In this document: in pieces, positions 8,539-16,075 of the stretch
Numbering within the stretch: the first letter of the stretch is position 1
Layout: each line of letters starts with the position of its first letter
Source of the DNA: Candidatus Enterosoma merdigallinarum
GTDB lineage: Bacteria; Bacillota_I; Bacilli_A; RFN20; CAG-288
Direction: 5' to 3'
Assembly (NCBI GenBank): GCA_018714385.1
Contig: DVNL01000005.1
Location: forward strand, 1-64,000
Length of the DNA: 64,000 bases
Made by a program: the position numbers and the translations under genes
Notes under the pieces: model-generated
The model's database searches: none
Told to the model about the DNA's origin: nothing
The model's input: only the letters and a program-made list of their open reading frames with translations

Positions 8539-10711
8539 GTTTTTCGTCCTCCTTTTCAGGTTTATAGCGGCGGATCCGGACGCTGTTGATCGTCAGCGTC
8601 AGGTTGGAAAGGATCATCAAGGCGCCGCAGAGATACATCGGAAGGATTCCCAGTATCGCAAGCGGGATCATCGCCAGATTGTAGCAGATGGCCCAGATGA
8701 AATTCTCGACGATGTTCAGATAGGTCTTTCGAGAAATGCGAAGGGCATAGACGAGGATGTAGAGGCCGGGCTTGAGAAGAAGGCCGTCGGCGCTGGTACA
8801 GGCGACGGCGCTTGCTTTGTAGGAGGCAAAGGAGAGATCCGACTCCTTCAGGGCCAGGGTGTCGTTGATGCCATCGCCGACGTAGGAGATGACGCCGTCC
8901 TGCTCCCGGATTTCTCTAAGGATCGCCGCCTTGTCGGACGGGGCGAGCTCATAGCGCACGTTTTTCTCCGGGATGCCGAGGGAACGTGCGATGGCATAGG
9001 CGTATTCTTTCCTGTCCCCTGTCAGCATATAGCTTTCGATGCCTTCCTCTTTCAGTCTGGCGATTGTCTCGACGCTGTCTGGGACAAGCTCGTCATGAAG
9101 AGAGAAGGCCAGTATGACTTTTTCGTCATCGGAGAGATAGACGATCGTCGAATTTGCGCTGTCCTGTTCGAGAGCGGCGATTTCGTCGTTGCGTTTTTTT
9201 CCTTCGGCGCTCTTGGCGTTGCCGAGGAAAAATCCGTTTGAGACAAGGCCCTGTCCGGGAATTTCACGGATGTCCGCTTCTTTTTCTGCCGGTACGTCTT
9301 TGAGGTACGAGACAAGGGACAAGGCGATAGGATGGGCGGAATGCTCCTCCATGGCCTTGACTAGGGGGAGATAGGTCTTGTCTCCGGCGACCTTCAGGAC
9401 TTCCATTTTCCCGGTGGAAAGCGTGCCCGTCTTGTCGAAGACGGCGGCCTTGATTTGCCGGACTTTCTCGAAAGTGTCGCCGCTTTTGAAGAGGACGCCT
9501 CTGGAAAGGGCGCAATCATATCCGGAGAGGGCGGAGATGGGGACCGCCAGTCCGAAGGCGCAGGGGCAGCTGACAGATAGGACGGAGCAGGCCCTGACGA
9601 TGCTCTCTTCCACGTCCAGCCCCATCCCGAAAAGGCAGATGAAGAAGGCAGCCAAGGCGATGAGGACGATCGCCGGCGTGAAAAGCCCGGCGATCTTGTC
9701 CGAAAGCTTGGAAAGCTTTCCTTTCTTCTGGTCGAGAGCATAGCTTTCGTTGATGATGGAGGAATAGAGAGAGTCGAGAGCGATCTTGTCGACCTTGACG
9801 TCGATGGGACCGGAAACCAAGACGGTTCCACCCATCACCATCTCTCCAGGCCCGATCTTTCTCGGTCGGCTTTCCCCTGTCAGGGAGCTTTCGTCGACAA
9901 GGCCTTCCCCCGATAGGATGGTTCCGTCACAGGCGATTTGCTCGCCCGACAACACACGGAAGACGTTGCCGACGTCGAGACTGTCGCTGTCGACGGATTC
10001 GGTGGTGCCGTCGGGATAGAGCAGGGTTGCAAACTTCGGCGGTTCGATAGCCGCCTTGCGATAGTTCTTGTCTGCTTTCGTCTTGATCCTGTCCGTGAGA
10101 AGATGCCCGAGCGTGATGACGGAGAGAATCATGCATGTCCCATCGAAATATGTCATTCGATAGCCTTCTATACTGTGGGAATGAAGAGAAAGAGGATCGA
10201 TGCCGTTTTGGATATTTGTTATGAAAATGTATAAGGACAATACGTAGCTTGCCACTGAAGAGAGCGCAATCAGGAAATCCATCCCGACATTTTTGAACAA
10301 GATACCTTTCCCTGCCCGGACGATAAAGGGAGTTCCCAAGACGAGAAGGGCGATGGTGGCAACGATGAGGAAAGTGACATCGTTTCCAAAGAAGAAAAGA
10401 AAGGCACTATCCATCACGACATGATAGAGGATGCCGAGAAGAGAAAAGACGAGGACGATCAAGCTGACCGGCACGAGAATCTTGTTGATATTGAATTTCT
10501 TGCTGTCGTCGATCACCAGTTCGTAGCCGGCCCGTTTGACAAGCCGTCTGAGATAGTCGAGGCTGATCGTCGTTTCATCGTAGGAAAACTCGACCCGGTT
10601 GTGGGCGAGGTCGACATGGGAAAAGACGCCGGCTTTTTCCAAGGCGTTTTCGACTGCCTTGGAGCAATGGGCGCAATACATCCCTTTGACTTCCAGATTG
10701 ACTTTTTTCAT
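8516..10711 (-). CDS. copA: Copper-exporting P1B-type ATPase
   Basis: A 731-residue heavy-metal ATPase. One N-terminal HMA domain carries MYCAHC (11-16). Membrane helices begin near residue 77. The actuator has LTGES (277-281), the transmembrane metal site is CPC (382-384), the phosphorylated Asp is D426 in DKTGT, and the nucleotide domain has the SAHP motif, followed by GDGIND. CPC and the HMA domain point to Cu(I) export. It lies between a NERD-like gene (6-nt gap) and copZ (overlap), in an operon started by deoD. No CopY or CsoR regulator is encoded nearby. Confidence 0.93.
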   Translation of the reverse strand: MKKVNLEVKGMYCAHCSKAVENALEKAGVFSHVDLAHNRVEFSYDETTISLDYLRRLVKRAGYELVIDDSKKFNINKILVPVSLIVLVFSLLGILYHVVMDSAFLFFFGNDVTFLIVATIALLVLGTPFIVRAGKGILFKNVGMDFLIALSSVASYVLSLYIFITNIQNGIDPLSLHSHSIEGYRMTYFDGTCMILSVITLGHLLTDRIKTKADKNYRKAAIEPPKFATLLYPDGTTESVDSDSLDVGNVFRVLSGEQIACDGTILSGEGLVDESSLTGESRPRKIGPGEMVMGGTVLVSGPIDVKVDKIALDSLYSSIINESYALDQKKGKLSKLSDKIAGLFTPAIVLIALAAFFICLFGMGLDVEESIVRACSVLSVSCPCAFGLAVPISALSGYDCALSRGVLFKSGDTFEKVRQIKAAVFDKTGTLSTGKMEVLKVAGDKTYLPLVKAMEEHSAHPIALSLVSYLKDVPAEKEADIREIPGQGLVSNGFFLGNAKSAEGKKRNDEIAALEQDSANSTIVYLSDDEKVILAFSLHDELVPDSVETIARLKEEGIESYMLTGDRKEYAYAIARSLGIPEKNVRYELAPSDKAAILREIREQDGVISYVGDGINDTLALKESDLSFASYKASAVACTSADGLLLKPGLYILVYALRISRKTYLNIVENFIWAICYNLAMIPLAILGILPMYLCGALMILSNLTLTINSVRIRRYKPEKEDEKHDRNPSR

Positions 10712-10717
10712 TTCCGG

Positions 10718-11371
10718 TCAGTTTCTTTTTCGGATGTGGAGCTCGCTTTTGATACGTTCCGACCTTTCCTTGAAGAGGTTGATGAGACGCTCGCTCTTTT
10801 CGTGGCTGATGGGCTGGACGTTGTCCGCCTCGGCCGCATCGATCGTTTTTTCGAGCTCATTGACCGGAAGGAAGAAGAGACCTTGTTCTTTTGTCTTGAG
10901 ACCGTCTTGGACCAGCAGGGCTTTGTTGTAGCAGACGACGTTGACGAACAGACGGGCATCGGGCTGGACGTTCACCATCTGTTCCAGCTTTGCGATGTGT
11001 TCGGCGTTGACATAGAGCGGGTTCTCGATCTTCTCGACTTTTTTCTTCAGGTCTTCGTGGAAGAGGCTTGGATCTTTCAGGTTGCCGTAGATGGCTCCAT
11101 CGTAATAGACGTCCTTTATGACATAGACATACTTGTCGGCGATGAGGATGTGGTCGAAGATGACCGGCTTTCTTTCACCGGGGAATATGATGAGGGCGTT
11201 GTTCAAAAGCAATTGGTCCTTCTCCTCGGCATAGAAGTGCAGGACCTTGTAGACTTTCTTCCGATATGTCCTTCTGGCCACGAAACGGGAAATCTGTGGG
11301 TAGAGGATGCCGACGATCGAAACGAGGAAAAGGACGATGACCAGGGTGACGATGATGATCTTGACCGGCAT
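10718..11371 (-). CDS. Membrane-anchored NERD-like protein
   Basis: A 217-residue protein with one N-terminal transmembrane helix (residues 3-25) and a cytosolic domain. The pattern around residues 55-97 (LLNNALIIF, FDHILIADKYVYVIK, GAIYG) recalls the nuclease-related NERD domain, but I do not see a full set of catalytic residues. It begins one base after the deoD stop and ends 6 nt before copA, so it is in the middle of an operon. Its role is unknown, and assignment to NERD is by pattern only. Confidence 0.6.
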   Translation of the reverse strand: MPVKIIIVTLVIVLFLVSIVGILYPQISRFVARRTYRKKVYKVLHFYAEEKDQLLLNNALIIFPGERKPVIFDHILIADKYVYVIKDVYYDGAIYGNLKDPSLFHEDLKKKVEKIENPLYVNAEHIAKLEQMVNVQPDARLFVNVVCYNKALLVQDGLKTKEQGLFFLPVNELEKTIDAAEADNVQPISHEKSERLINLFKERSERIKSELHIRKRN

Positions 11372-11372
11372 G

Positions 11373-12083
11373 CTATTCCTTGATGCAGTCGAGAGCGATT
11401 TCCATCATCCGTGTGAAAGAGGAAACCCTTTCGTCGCTCGTCGTTTCCTGATGGGTGATGAGACTGTCGGAAATGGTGAAGAGAGCCAGAGCTTCTTTTT
11501 TGCATTGGGCAGCCGTGGCAAAGAGAGCATAGCTTTCCATCTCGGCGCAGAGAACGCCCATGTCGGCCCACTTCTTCCAGACTTCCGGAGGGTTGTTGTA
11601 GAAGTTGTCGGCAGACATGACTTGTCCGACCGTGTAGGGGTAGCCATGCTTTTCGGCGGACTCGATCGCCTGGCGAAGGACGGCATAAGTCGAGATGGCG
11701 CTATATGTTCCGTAAGGCAGGGAATATTGGCCGATCCAATTGGAATTGGTGGAAGCCCCCTGGGCGATGACGATGTCGAAAAGCTTCAGCTCCGGGACCA
11801 TGGCGCCGGCAGAGCCGATGCGTATGATCCTTTCGACCCCGTAGAAGTTGTAGAGCTCGTAGCTGTAGATGCCGATAGAAGGCATACCCATCCCGGAGCC
11901 CATGACGGTCACTTTCTTGCCTTTGTAGGTCCCGGTGTAGGCAAACATGTTTCGGACGGTGTTCACGAGTTTGCAGTCCGTCAGAAAAGTCTCGGCGATG
12001 AACTTTGCACGCAAAGGATCGCCGGGCATGAGAACGGTCTTGGCGATTTCGCCTTCTTTGGCTTGATTATGGGGTGTGGGCAT
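11373..12083 (-). CDS. deoD: Purine nucleoside phosphorylase, DeoD type
   Basis: A 236-residue hexameric-type phosphorylase that splits purine (deoxy)nucleosides with phosphate, in salvage. Visible family features are MPGDPLRAKFIAE (phosphate site, residues 19-31), GSGMGMPS, RIGSAGA, EMESYALF (nucleoside site), and SDSLITHQ with the catalytic Asp. AAAGGAG precedes ATG 12083. It is the first gene of a deoD / NERD-like / copA / copZ operon with 1-nt and 6-nt gaps, an unusual mix of salvage and copper export. Confidence 0.95.
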   Translation of the reverse strand: MPTPHNQAKEGEIAKTVLMPGDPLRAKFIAETFLTDCKLVNTVRNMFAYTGTYKGKKVTVMGSGMGMPSIGIYSYELYNFYGVERIIRIGSAGAMVPELKLFDIVIAQGASTNSNWIGQYSLPYGTYSAISTYAVLRQAIESAEKHGYPYTVGQVMSADNFYNNPPEVWKKWADMGVLCAEMESYALFATAAQCKKEALALFTISDSLITHQETTSDERVSSFTRMMEIALDCIKE

Positions 12084-12111
12084 ACGGATCTCCTTTCATT
12101 CGATTATTAAA

Positions 12112-12120
12112 ATTTTAGCA
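12112..12120 (-). promoter_or_regulatory. Extended -10 promoter of the deoD operon
   Basis: TGC-TAAAAT on the minus strand, 28 nt before the deoD start. The leader would be about 22 nt and includes the AAAGGAG ribosome binding site. The same nine bases (TGCTAAAAT) recur before the CarD-like gene at 21307-21315. Confidence 0.6.
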
Positions 12121-12177
12121 TAACGACTTATTGAATGGGGGAATGACACATGGCGGGCGAAAAGAAAAAGGCGAGTT

Positions 12178-12966
12178 TTATCTCGCCTCGATTTGGTTTC
12201 GGAAGACGTTCTCGAATTCGTCGGATTTGACGTTGTCCAGGATGCCGGTATGGGCAATCGAGATTCGCCCGGTCTCTTCCGAGACGACGACCGTCACCGA
12301 GTCGGTGATCTTGCTGATGCCGATGGCGGCACGGTGCCTTGCCCCGAGCTTCCCTTCGTATTCGTCCGTGGAGTTGTCGTACATGACTGCCGCGGCGAGG
12401 ATGGTTCCGTCTTTGACGACGATCGCCCCATCATGAAGTCTCGTCTTGTCATAGAAGATCGTTTCGACAAGTTCCGGGACGAAGGGAGCGTTCAACAGGG
12501 TCCCATTCTCTATGAAATCATCCAGCGGCGTTTTCTTTTCGATTGTGATGAGAGCGCCAACCTTGTTTTTGCTCAGCCAATTGACAGCGGTACAAACGTC
12601 TTTTATGAATTTTTCTTTATCGTACTCTTTCGATTCTGTTTTGAATTTCGTTTTTGTATTTTTCAAAGGGATTGCTATGTATTTTCTTAAGAATCCGGAG
12701 TTGATGAAGCAGAAGATGATGGATCCTGCCGTGATGAAGAGAGAATCGACGATGGTCAGGATGTCCATGCCGAAGAGGAAAGCGACGATGAAGATGATAT
12801 CTGTCACGCCATAATAAACCCATGTCGTCGGCCTGTTGATCTTGATGGCGATGAATAGGGTGAGGAGAACGACGATGAGGGAGGAGACGATGAAGTCCAC
12901 CAAGAACGGGGCACTCGCGAGATTCTCCAGCGGGTTGTTTGCGTAACTATTGAGAAATCTATCCAT
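12178..12966 (-). CDS. cdaA: Diadenylate cyclase, CdaA type
   Basis: A 262-residue membrane-bound enzyme making c-di-AMP from two ATP. Three transmembrane helices (about 20-40, 48-66, 70-92) precede the DisA_N catalytic domain, which carries DGA (179-181), RHR (210-212) and SEETG (229-233), all matching active CdaA. In most Firmicutes cdaA is followed by cdaR and glmM. Here it stands alone between fprA and deoD. No clear Shine-Dalgarno sequence precedes the start, and the assigned ATG is the only sensible one for the helix pattern. c-di-AMP commonly controls potassium transport, which may connect to the RCK genes at 24450-25787. Confidence 0.93.
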   Translation of the reverse strand: MDRFLNSYANNPLENLASAPFLVDFIVSSLIVVLLTLFIAIKINRPTTWVYYGVTDIIFIVAFLFGMDILTIVDSLFITAGSIIFCFINSGFLRKYIAIPLKNTKTKFKTESKEYDKEKFIKDVCTAVNWLSKNKVGALITIEKKTPLDDFIENGTLLNAPFVPELVETIFYDKTRLHDGAIVVKDGTILAAAVMYDNSTDEYEGKLGARHRAAIGISKITDSVTVVVSEETGRISIAHTGILDNVKSDEFENVFRNQIEAR

Positions 12967-12993
12967 TTTGGGTTTTGTCTGTTTTTACACGTA

Positions 12994-12999
12994 TAGTAT
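12994..12999 (-). promoter_or_regulatory. Possible -10 box of cdaA
   Basis: TATACT lies 27 nt before the cdaA ATG, giving a leader of about 21 nt without any ribosome binding site. No good -35 box was seen. Confidence 0.35.
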
Positions 13000-13040
13000 A
13001 AACTCTGCTATAAATCGAGAAAAGATAAAAAACAAAGAAA

Positions 13041-13065
13041 AAGCGCCTGTTTTTCACGGGCGCTT
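13041..13065 (-). terminator. Intrinsic terminator after fprA
   Basis: A 10-bp stem (13041-13050 with 13056-13065, one G-T pair), read on the minus strand, ends in a T-rich run 8 nt after the fprA stop. Confidence 0.8.
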
Positions 13066-13072
13066 CTTTTTG

Positions 13073-14272
13073 CTAGAGACTCTCTCGAATGTCTTTTGCC
13101 AAAGAGGCCAATTCTGTCAGTTTCGCCTCATCGAGATTGGAGCGGATGGTGACATCCTTGGGCGTGAAGCGGAAGGCGGGTTCTTTCAGCTTTTCCCGCA
13201 GGAGTCGATTTGCCGCCGGCGCCCAGCTTCCGTTTTCGATCAGGGACAAAGTCCTGTTCTTGAGACCCATGCGGAGGAAGTCGTCGACGAAGGCTTCGAT
13301 GGCAGGATAGACGGTCATGTTGTAGGTCGGGGTGACAAGGACGATGTTGGAGAGACGGAACGCCTCGCTCACCAGGAAGGAGGGCGTTGTCTTGGAGGCA
13401 TCATAGACGCGAATGTCGCGAATGCCTTCCTGGGAAAGATAGGAGGCGAGGCATTCGGCGGCATTCTGATTGTCGCCGTACATCGAGCCGTAGACGATCA
13501 TGACGCCCTTCGTTTCCGGCTCATAGGTGGACCAATGCTGATACTTGTCCATCAGATAGTCGATGTCTTTTCTCCAGACGGGGCCATGCAGGGAACAGAT
13601 GAGACGGATGTCGACGCCGGTGAGCTTCTTCAGGGCCATTTGGACCTGAGCGCCATATTTTCCGACGATGTTGGTGTAGTATCTTCTGGCGTCGTCGAGC
13701 CAGTCACGATCGAAGTCGACCTCATCGGCGAAGAGATTTCCGTTCAAGGCGCCGAAACTTCCGAAGGCATCCGCCGAAAAGAGGACTTTGTCGCAGGGAT
13801 CGTAGGAGACCATGACTTCCGGCCAATGGACCATCGGGGCCATGAAGAAGTGGAGTTCGTGCTTTCCGAGTTTGAGAACATCCCCCTCTTTTACGGCAAG
13901 CGTTCTTCCCTCGAGATCGAGGTCCGGATAGAATTGCCGGATGAAGGCAAAAGTCTTATCGTTTCCGACTACCGTCGTTTCGGGATGGCGGATGAGAATT
14001 TCTTCGATGTTGGCGCAGTGGTCGGGCTCCATGTGATGGACGACGAGATAGTCGAGCTTCCTGTTGCCGAGGACATGCTTGACGTTTTCGAGATAGAGAC
14101 GGGTGATCGAGCTGTCCACGGTGTCCAAAAGACAGGTCTTCTCGTCGAGAATGAGATAGGAATTGTAGGAGACGCCCCTTTCGATGGGGAAAAGGTTCTC
14201 GAATCTTTCAAGTCTTCTGTCGCTTCCGCCGACGTAATGGATGTCATCGGTAATCTTTCTTGTGCAATGCAT
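13073..14272 (-). CDS. fprA: FprA-family A-type flavodiiron protein
   Basis: A 399-residue soluble enzyme that reduces O2 to water (or NO to N2O), protecting anaerobes. The metallo-beta-lactamase-fold diiron domain has the ligand set HMEPDH (80-85), with further ligands near HWPE, SADAF and SLHGP. A C-terminal flavodoxin domain starts near residue 255 (VYGSMYGDNQNAAE, the FMN phosphate loop). There is no rubredoxin domain fused or encoded next door, so the electron donor is elsewhere. GGAGG precedes ATG 14272. It is transcribed alone. Confidence 0.93.
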   Translation of the reverse strand: MHCTRKITDDIHYVGGSDRRLERFENLFPIERGVSYNSYLILDEKTCLLDTVDSSITRLYLENVKHVLGNRKLDYLVVHHMEPDHCANIEEILIRHPETTVVGNDKTFAFIRQFYPDLDLEGRTLAVKEGDVLKLGKHELHFFMAPMVHWPEVMVSYDPCDKVLFSADAFGSFGALNGNLFADEVDFDRDWLDDARRYYTNIVGKYGAQVQMALKKLTGVDIRLICSLHGPVWRKDIDYLMDKYQHWSTYEPETKGVMIVYGSMYGDNQNAAECLASYLSQEGIRDIRVYDASKTTPSFLVSEAFRLSNIVLVTPTYNMTVYPAIEAFVDDFLRMGLKNRTLSLIENGSWAPAANRLLREKLKEPAFRFTPKDVTIRSNLDEAKLTELASLAKDIRESL

Positions 14273-14300
14273 TTGTTAACCTCCAAATTACGAACTAACA

Positions 14301-14306
14301 ATTATA
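14301..14306 (-). promoter_or_regulatory. Possible fprA promoter (-10 box)
   Basis: TATAAT lies 28 nt before the fprA start. A TTGCGA box is present at 14327-14332, but the 20-nt spacing is longer than ideal. Confidence 0.4.
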
Positions 14307-14337
14307 TATGAACATTTTTTCGTATGTCGCAAGACGC

Positions 14338-16011
14338 TCAAAGACAGAGGAAGTTTTGAATCGCGAGAGGAATCTTCTTGAAGTCATGGATGACGAGATC
14401 GACCAGGCCGTTGAGATCGGGATGATCTTTTCTTTTTTTGTCGTCAACCTCGATGACCATGCCCGCCCCGGCTCTTTTTGCGCTTGTCGCGCCGGAAAGG
14501 GCGTCTTCGAAAACGAGGGTATTTTCCGGCCTTGCCCCGAGCTTGTCGAAAGCCCTGAGATAGATCATCGGGTCGGGCTTTCCTTTTGTCAGCGTGCCAT
14601 CGTCATAGATGATGTTTTCTTCCTTGAAGTAATCGAGAAGGTGAAAAGTCTTGATATACCAATCGACATTCGGCTTCATGGAGGCTGTGGCGATAGCCAT
14701 ACGTATATGTCTTTCTTTTAAAACGGAAAGAAATTCCGTCAGTCCATCAACAAGATGGAGATTCTTTTTGTCATCTTCGCAAAGCTTTTGATAGAAGAGT
14801 TCTTTCTCTCTTGCGAATGTGAGAACTTCTTCCGGCGAATAGTCCTTCCCTGTGATGAATTTGAGAATGGCGTAGTTGGAATGGCCGTGGACGTGGTCGA
14901 TGAAGTCCTCGTCACGAAGATCGTAGCCGAATTTTTCTTTCGCATAGGCCTTCCATGAGACGACATGCTTGTCTTCATCGAAGAACATCGTGCCGTTGAA
15001 GTCGAAGACGACTGCTTTTTCCATGCGTTTTTCCTCCTTGATGAGCGTGTCGGGAAAACAGTTTTCGTAAGTCTTTTTCAAATCGTCGAACGTCACGTGC
15101 GTGTAGATGCTGGTCGTGTTGATGGAACTGTGTCCGAGAAGTTCCTGGATGACGCGGAGATCCGCCCCGTTGTCCAGAAGCTCCGTCGCGAACGTGTGGC
15201 GCAACATATGGGGGTGGATCCGAAGAGGAAAGCCGGCCTTTTGGGCGGCTGTCTTGACCAGGACTTCCAATCCTCTGACGGTCAGAGGCCTGCCGTTTCG
15301 ATTGAGAAAGACGAAGCCTTCGTCCGATGATTTGTCCGTCTTTCTTTTGGCGAAGAGAAGGGGTCTGCTTTGAGATAGGTATATTTCAAGGGCCTCTTTT
15401 GCCTTCTTTGAGAAGGGAATGTCTCTCTCCTTGCCGCCTTTTCCCAGAACGAGGACGGTTCGGTTCTTGATATCCACGTCCGACAGGCGAAGATTCGTTG
15501 TTTCGGAGGCCCTCAGTCCGGAAGCGAACATCAGTTCCAGGATAGCCTGATCCCTCTTGGCGAATTCATCTGTCCTTTTGGCGTTGGCGTTCAGGAACTC
15601 GTTGATCTCTTGGTGGCTTAAAAAGTCCGGGAGCTTTCTTTGGGCCTTGGGCGAGACGACCGTCTCGAAGGGGTTCTCGGGATAGTCCTTGAATTCATGG
15701 AGATATCGGTAGAAGTGTCGGATGGCACTGACTTCCCTTTTGATGGACCCTCGCTTCAGGCCTTGCACATTTCTTTCGGTCAGATAGGTGCGGATCGTCT
15801 CCTTGCCGGGATTCGCCTTCGAGGCCTCGGCTTCCTTCAAGAAGAGGAGGTAGGAAGCGACGTCATGTCCATAGGCATCCGCCGTCTTTTTGGAATAACC
15901 GAGTATCTTGACCAAATAGAGGAGAAAATCATCGAGATCCTCGTCGGCGCACCGAACGATGACGTTTTCTCTTTGAGAGGTTTCTTTCTTTCTGTTTTTT
16001 TCCGTCGTCAT
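14338..16011 (-). CDS. xerC: Tyrosine recombinase XerC (CodV-like) fused in frame to a HAD hydrolase
   Basis: One uninterrupted 557-codon frame holds two enzymes. Residues 20-310 form a tyrosine recombinase with catalytic Arg167, Lys191, His268/Arg271, His294 and nucleophile Tyr303; its position next to topA and dprA matches codV/xerC of Bacillus. Residues 330-557 form a HAD phosphatase of the beta-phosphoglucomutase type: DFNGT (337-341), IATAS, KGKPDP and FEDA. Met330 (ATG at 15024) has a perfect AAGGAGG 8 nt upstream, so the 228-residue HAD protein is probably also made alone. The fusion has no stop between domains. The first ATG (16011) lies exactly where transcription should begin, with no ribosome binding site. 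A lost stop codon or a sequencing error are alternatives to a true fusion. Confidence 0.88.
   Translation of the reverse strand: MTTEKNRKKETSQRENVIVRCADEDLDDFLLYLVKILGYSKKTADAYGHDVASYLLFLKEAEASKANPGKETIRTYLTERNVQGLKRGSIKREVSAIRHFYRYLHEFKDYPENPFETVVSPKAQRKLPDFLSHQEINEFLNANAKRTDEFAKRDQAILELMFASGLRASETTNLRLSDVDIKNRTVLVLGKGGKERDIPFSKKAKEALEIYLSQSRPLLFAKRKTDKSSDEGFVFLNRNGRPLTVRGLEVLVKTAAQKAGFPLRIHPHMLRHTFATELLDNGADLRVIQELLGHSSINTTSIYTHVTFDDLKKTYENCFPDTLIKEEKRMEKAVVFDFNGTMFFDEDKHVVSWKAYAKEKFGYDLRDEDFIDHVHGHSNYAILKFITGKDYSPEEVLTFAREKELFYQKLCEDDKKNLHLVDGLTEFLSVLKERHIRMAIATASMKPNVDWYIKTFHLLDYFKEENIIYDDGTLTKGKPDPMIYLRAFDKLGARPENTLVFEDALSGATSAKRAGAGMVIEVDDKKRKDHPDLNGLVDLVIHDFKKIPLAIQNFLCL
15024..15039 (-). 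promoter_or_regulatory. Internal ribosome binding site and ATG for the HAD domain
   Basis: AAGGAGG (15033-15039, minus strand) stands 8 nt before ATG 15024, in frame inside the xerC-HAD gene and exactly where a normal HAD protein would begin. It suggests two products from one frame. Confidence 0.7.
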
Positions 16012-16017
16012 GCCGAT

Positions 16018-16047
16018 ATTCTAAACCGAACACGGAGAGCAGGTCAA
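16018..16047 (-). promoter_or_regulatory. Promoter of xerC-HAD, placing +1 at the start codon
   Basis: TTGACC (16042-16047) and TAGAAT (16018-16023) are separated by 18 nt. Only six bases lie between the -10 box and the ATG, so transcription should start on the A of ATG. The -35 box reuses the T run of the topA terminator. Confidence 0.75.
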
Positions 16048-16050
16048 AAA

Positions 16051-16070
16051 GGCCAGGGAAATCCCTGGCC
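16051..16070 (-). terminator. Intrinsic terminator after topA
   Basis: GGCCAGGGA / TCCCTGGCC, a perfect 9-bp stem with a 2-nt gap in the centre, is followed on the minus strand by TTTTT. It lies a few bases after the topA stop and separates topA from xerC. Confidence 0.85.
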
Positions 16071-16075
16071 AAACG

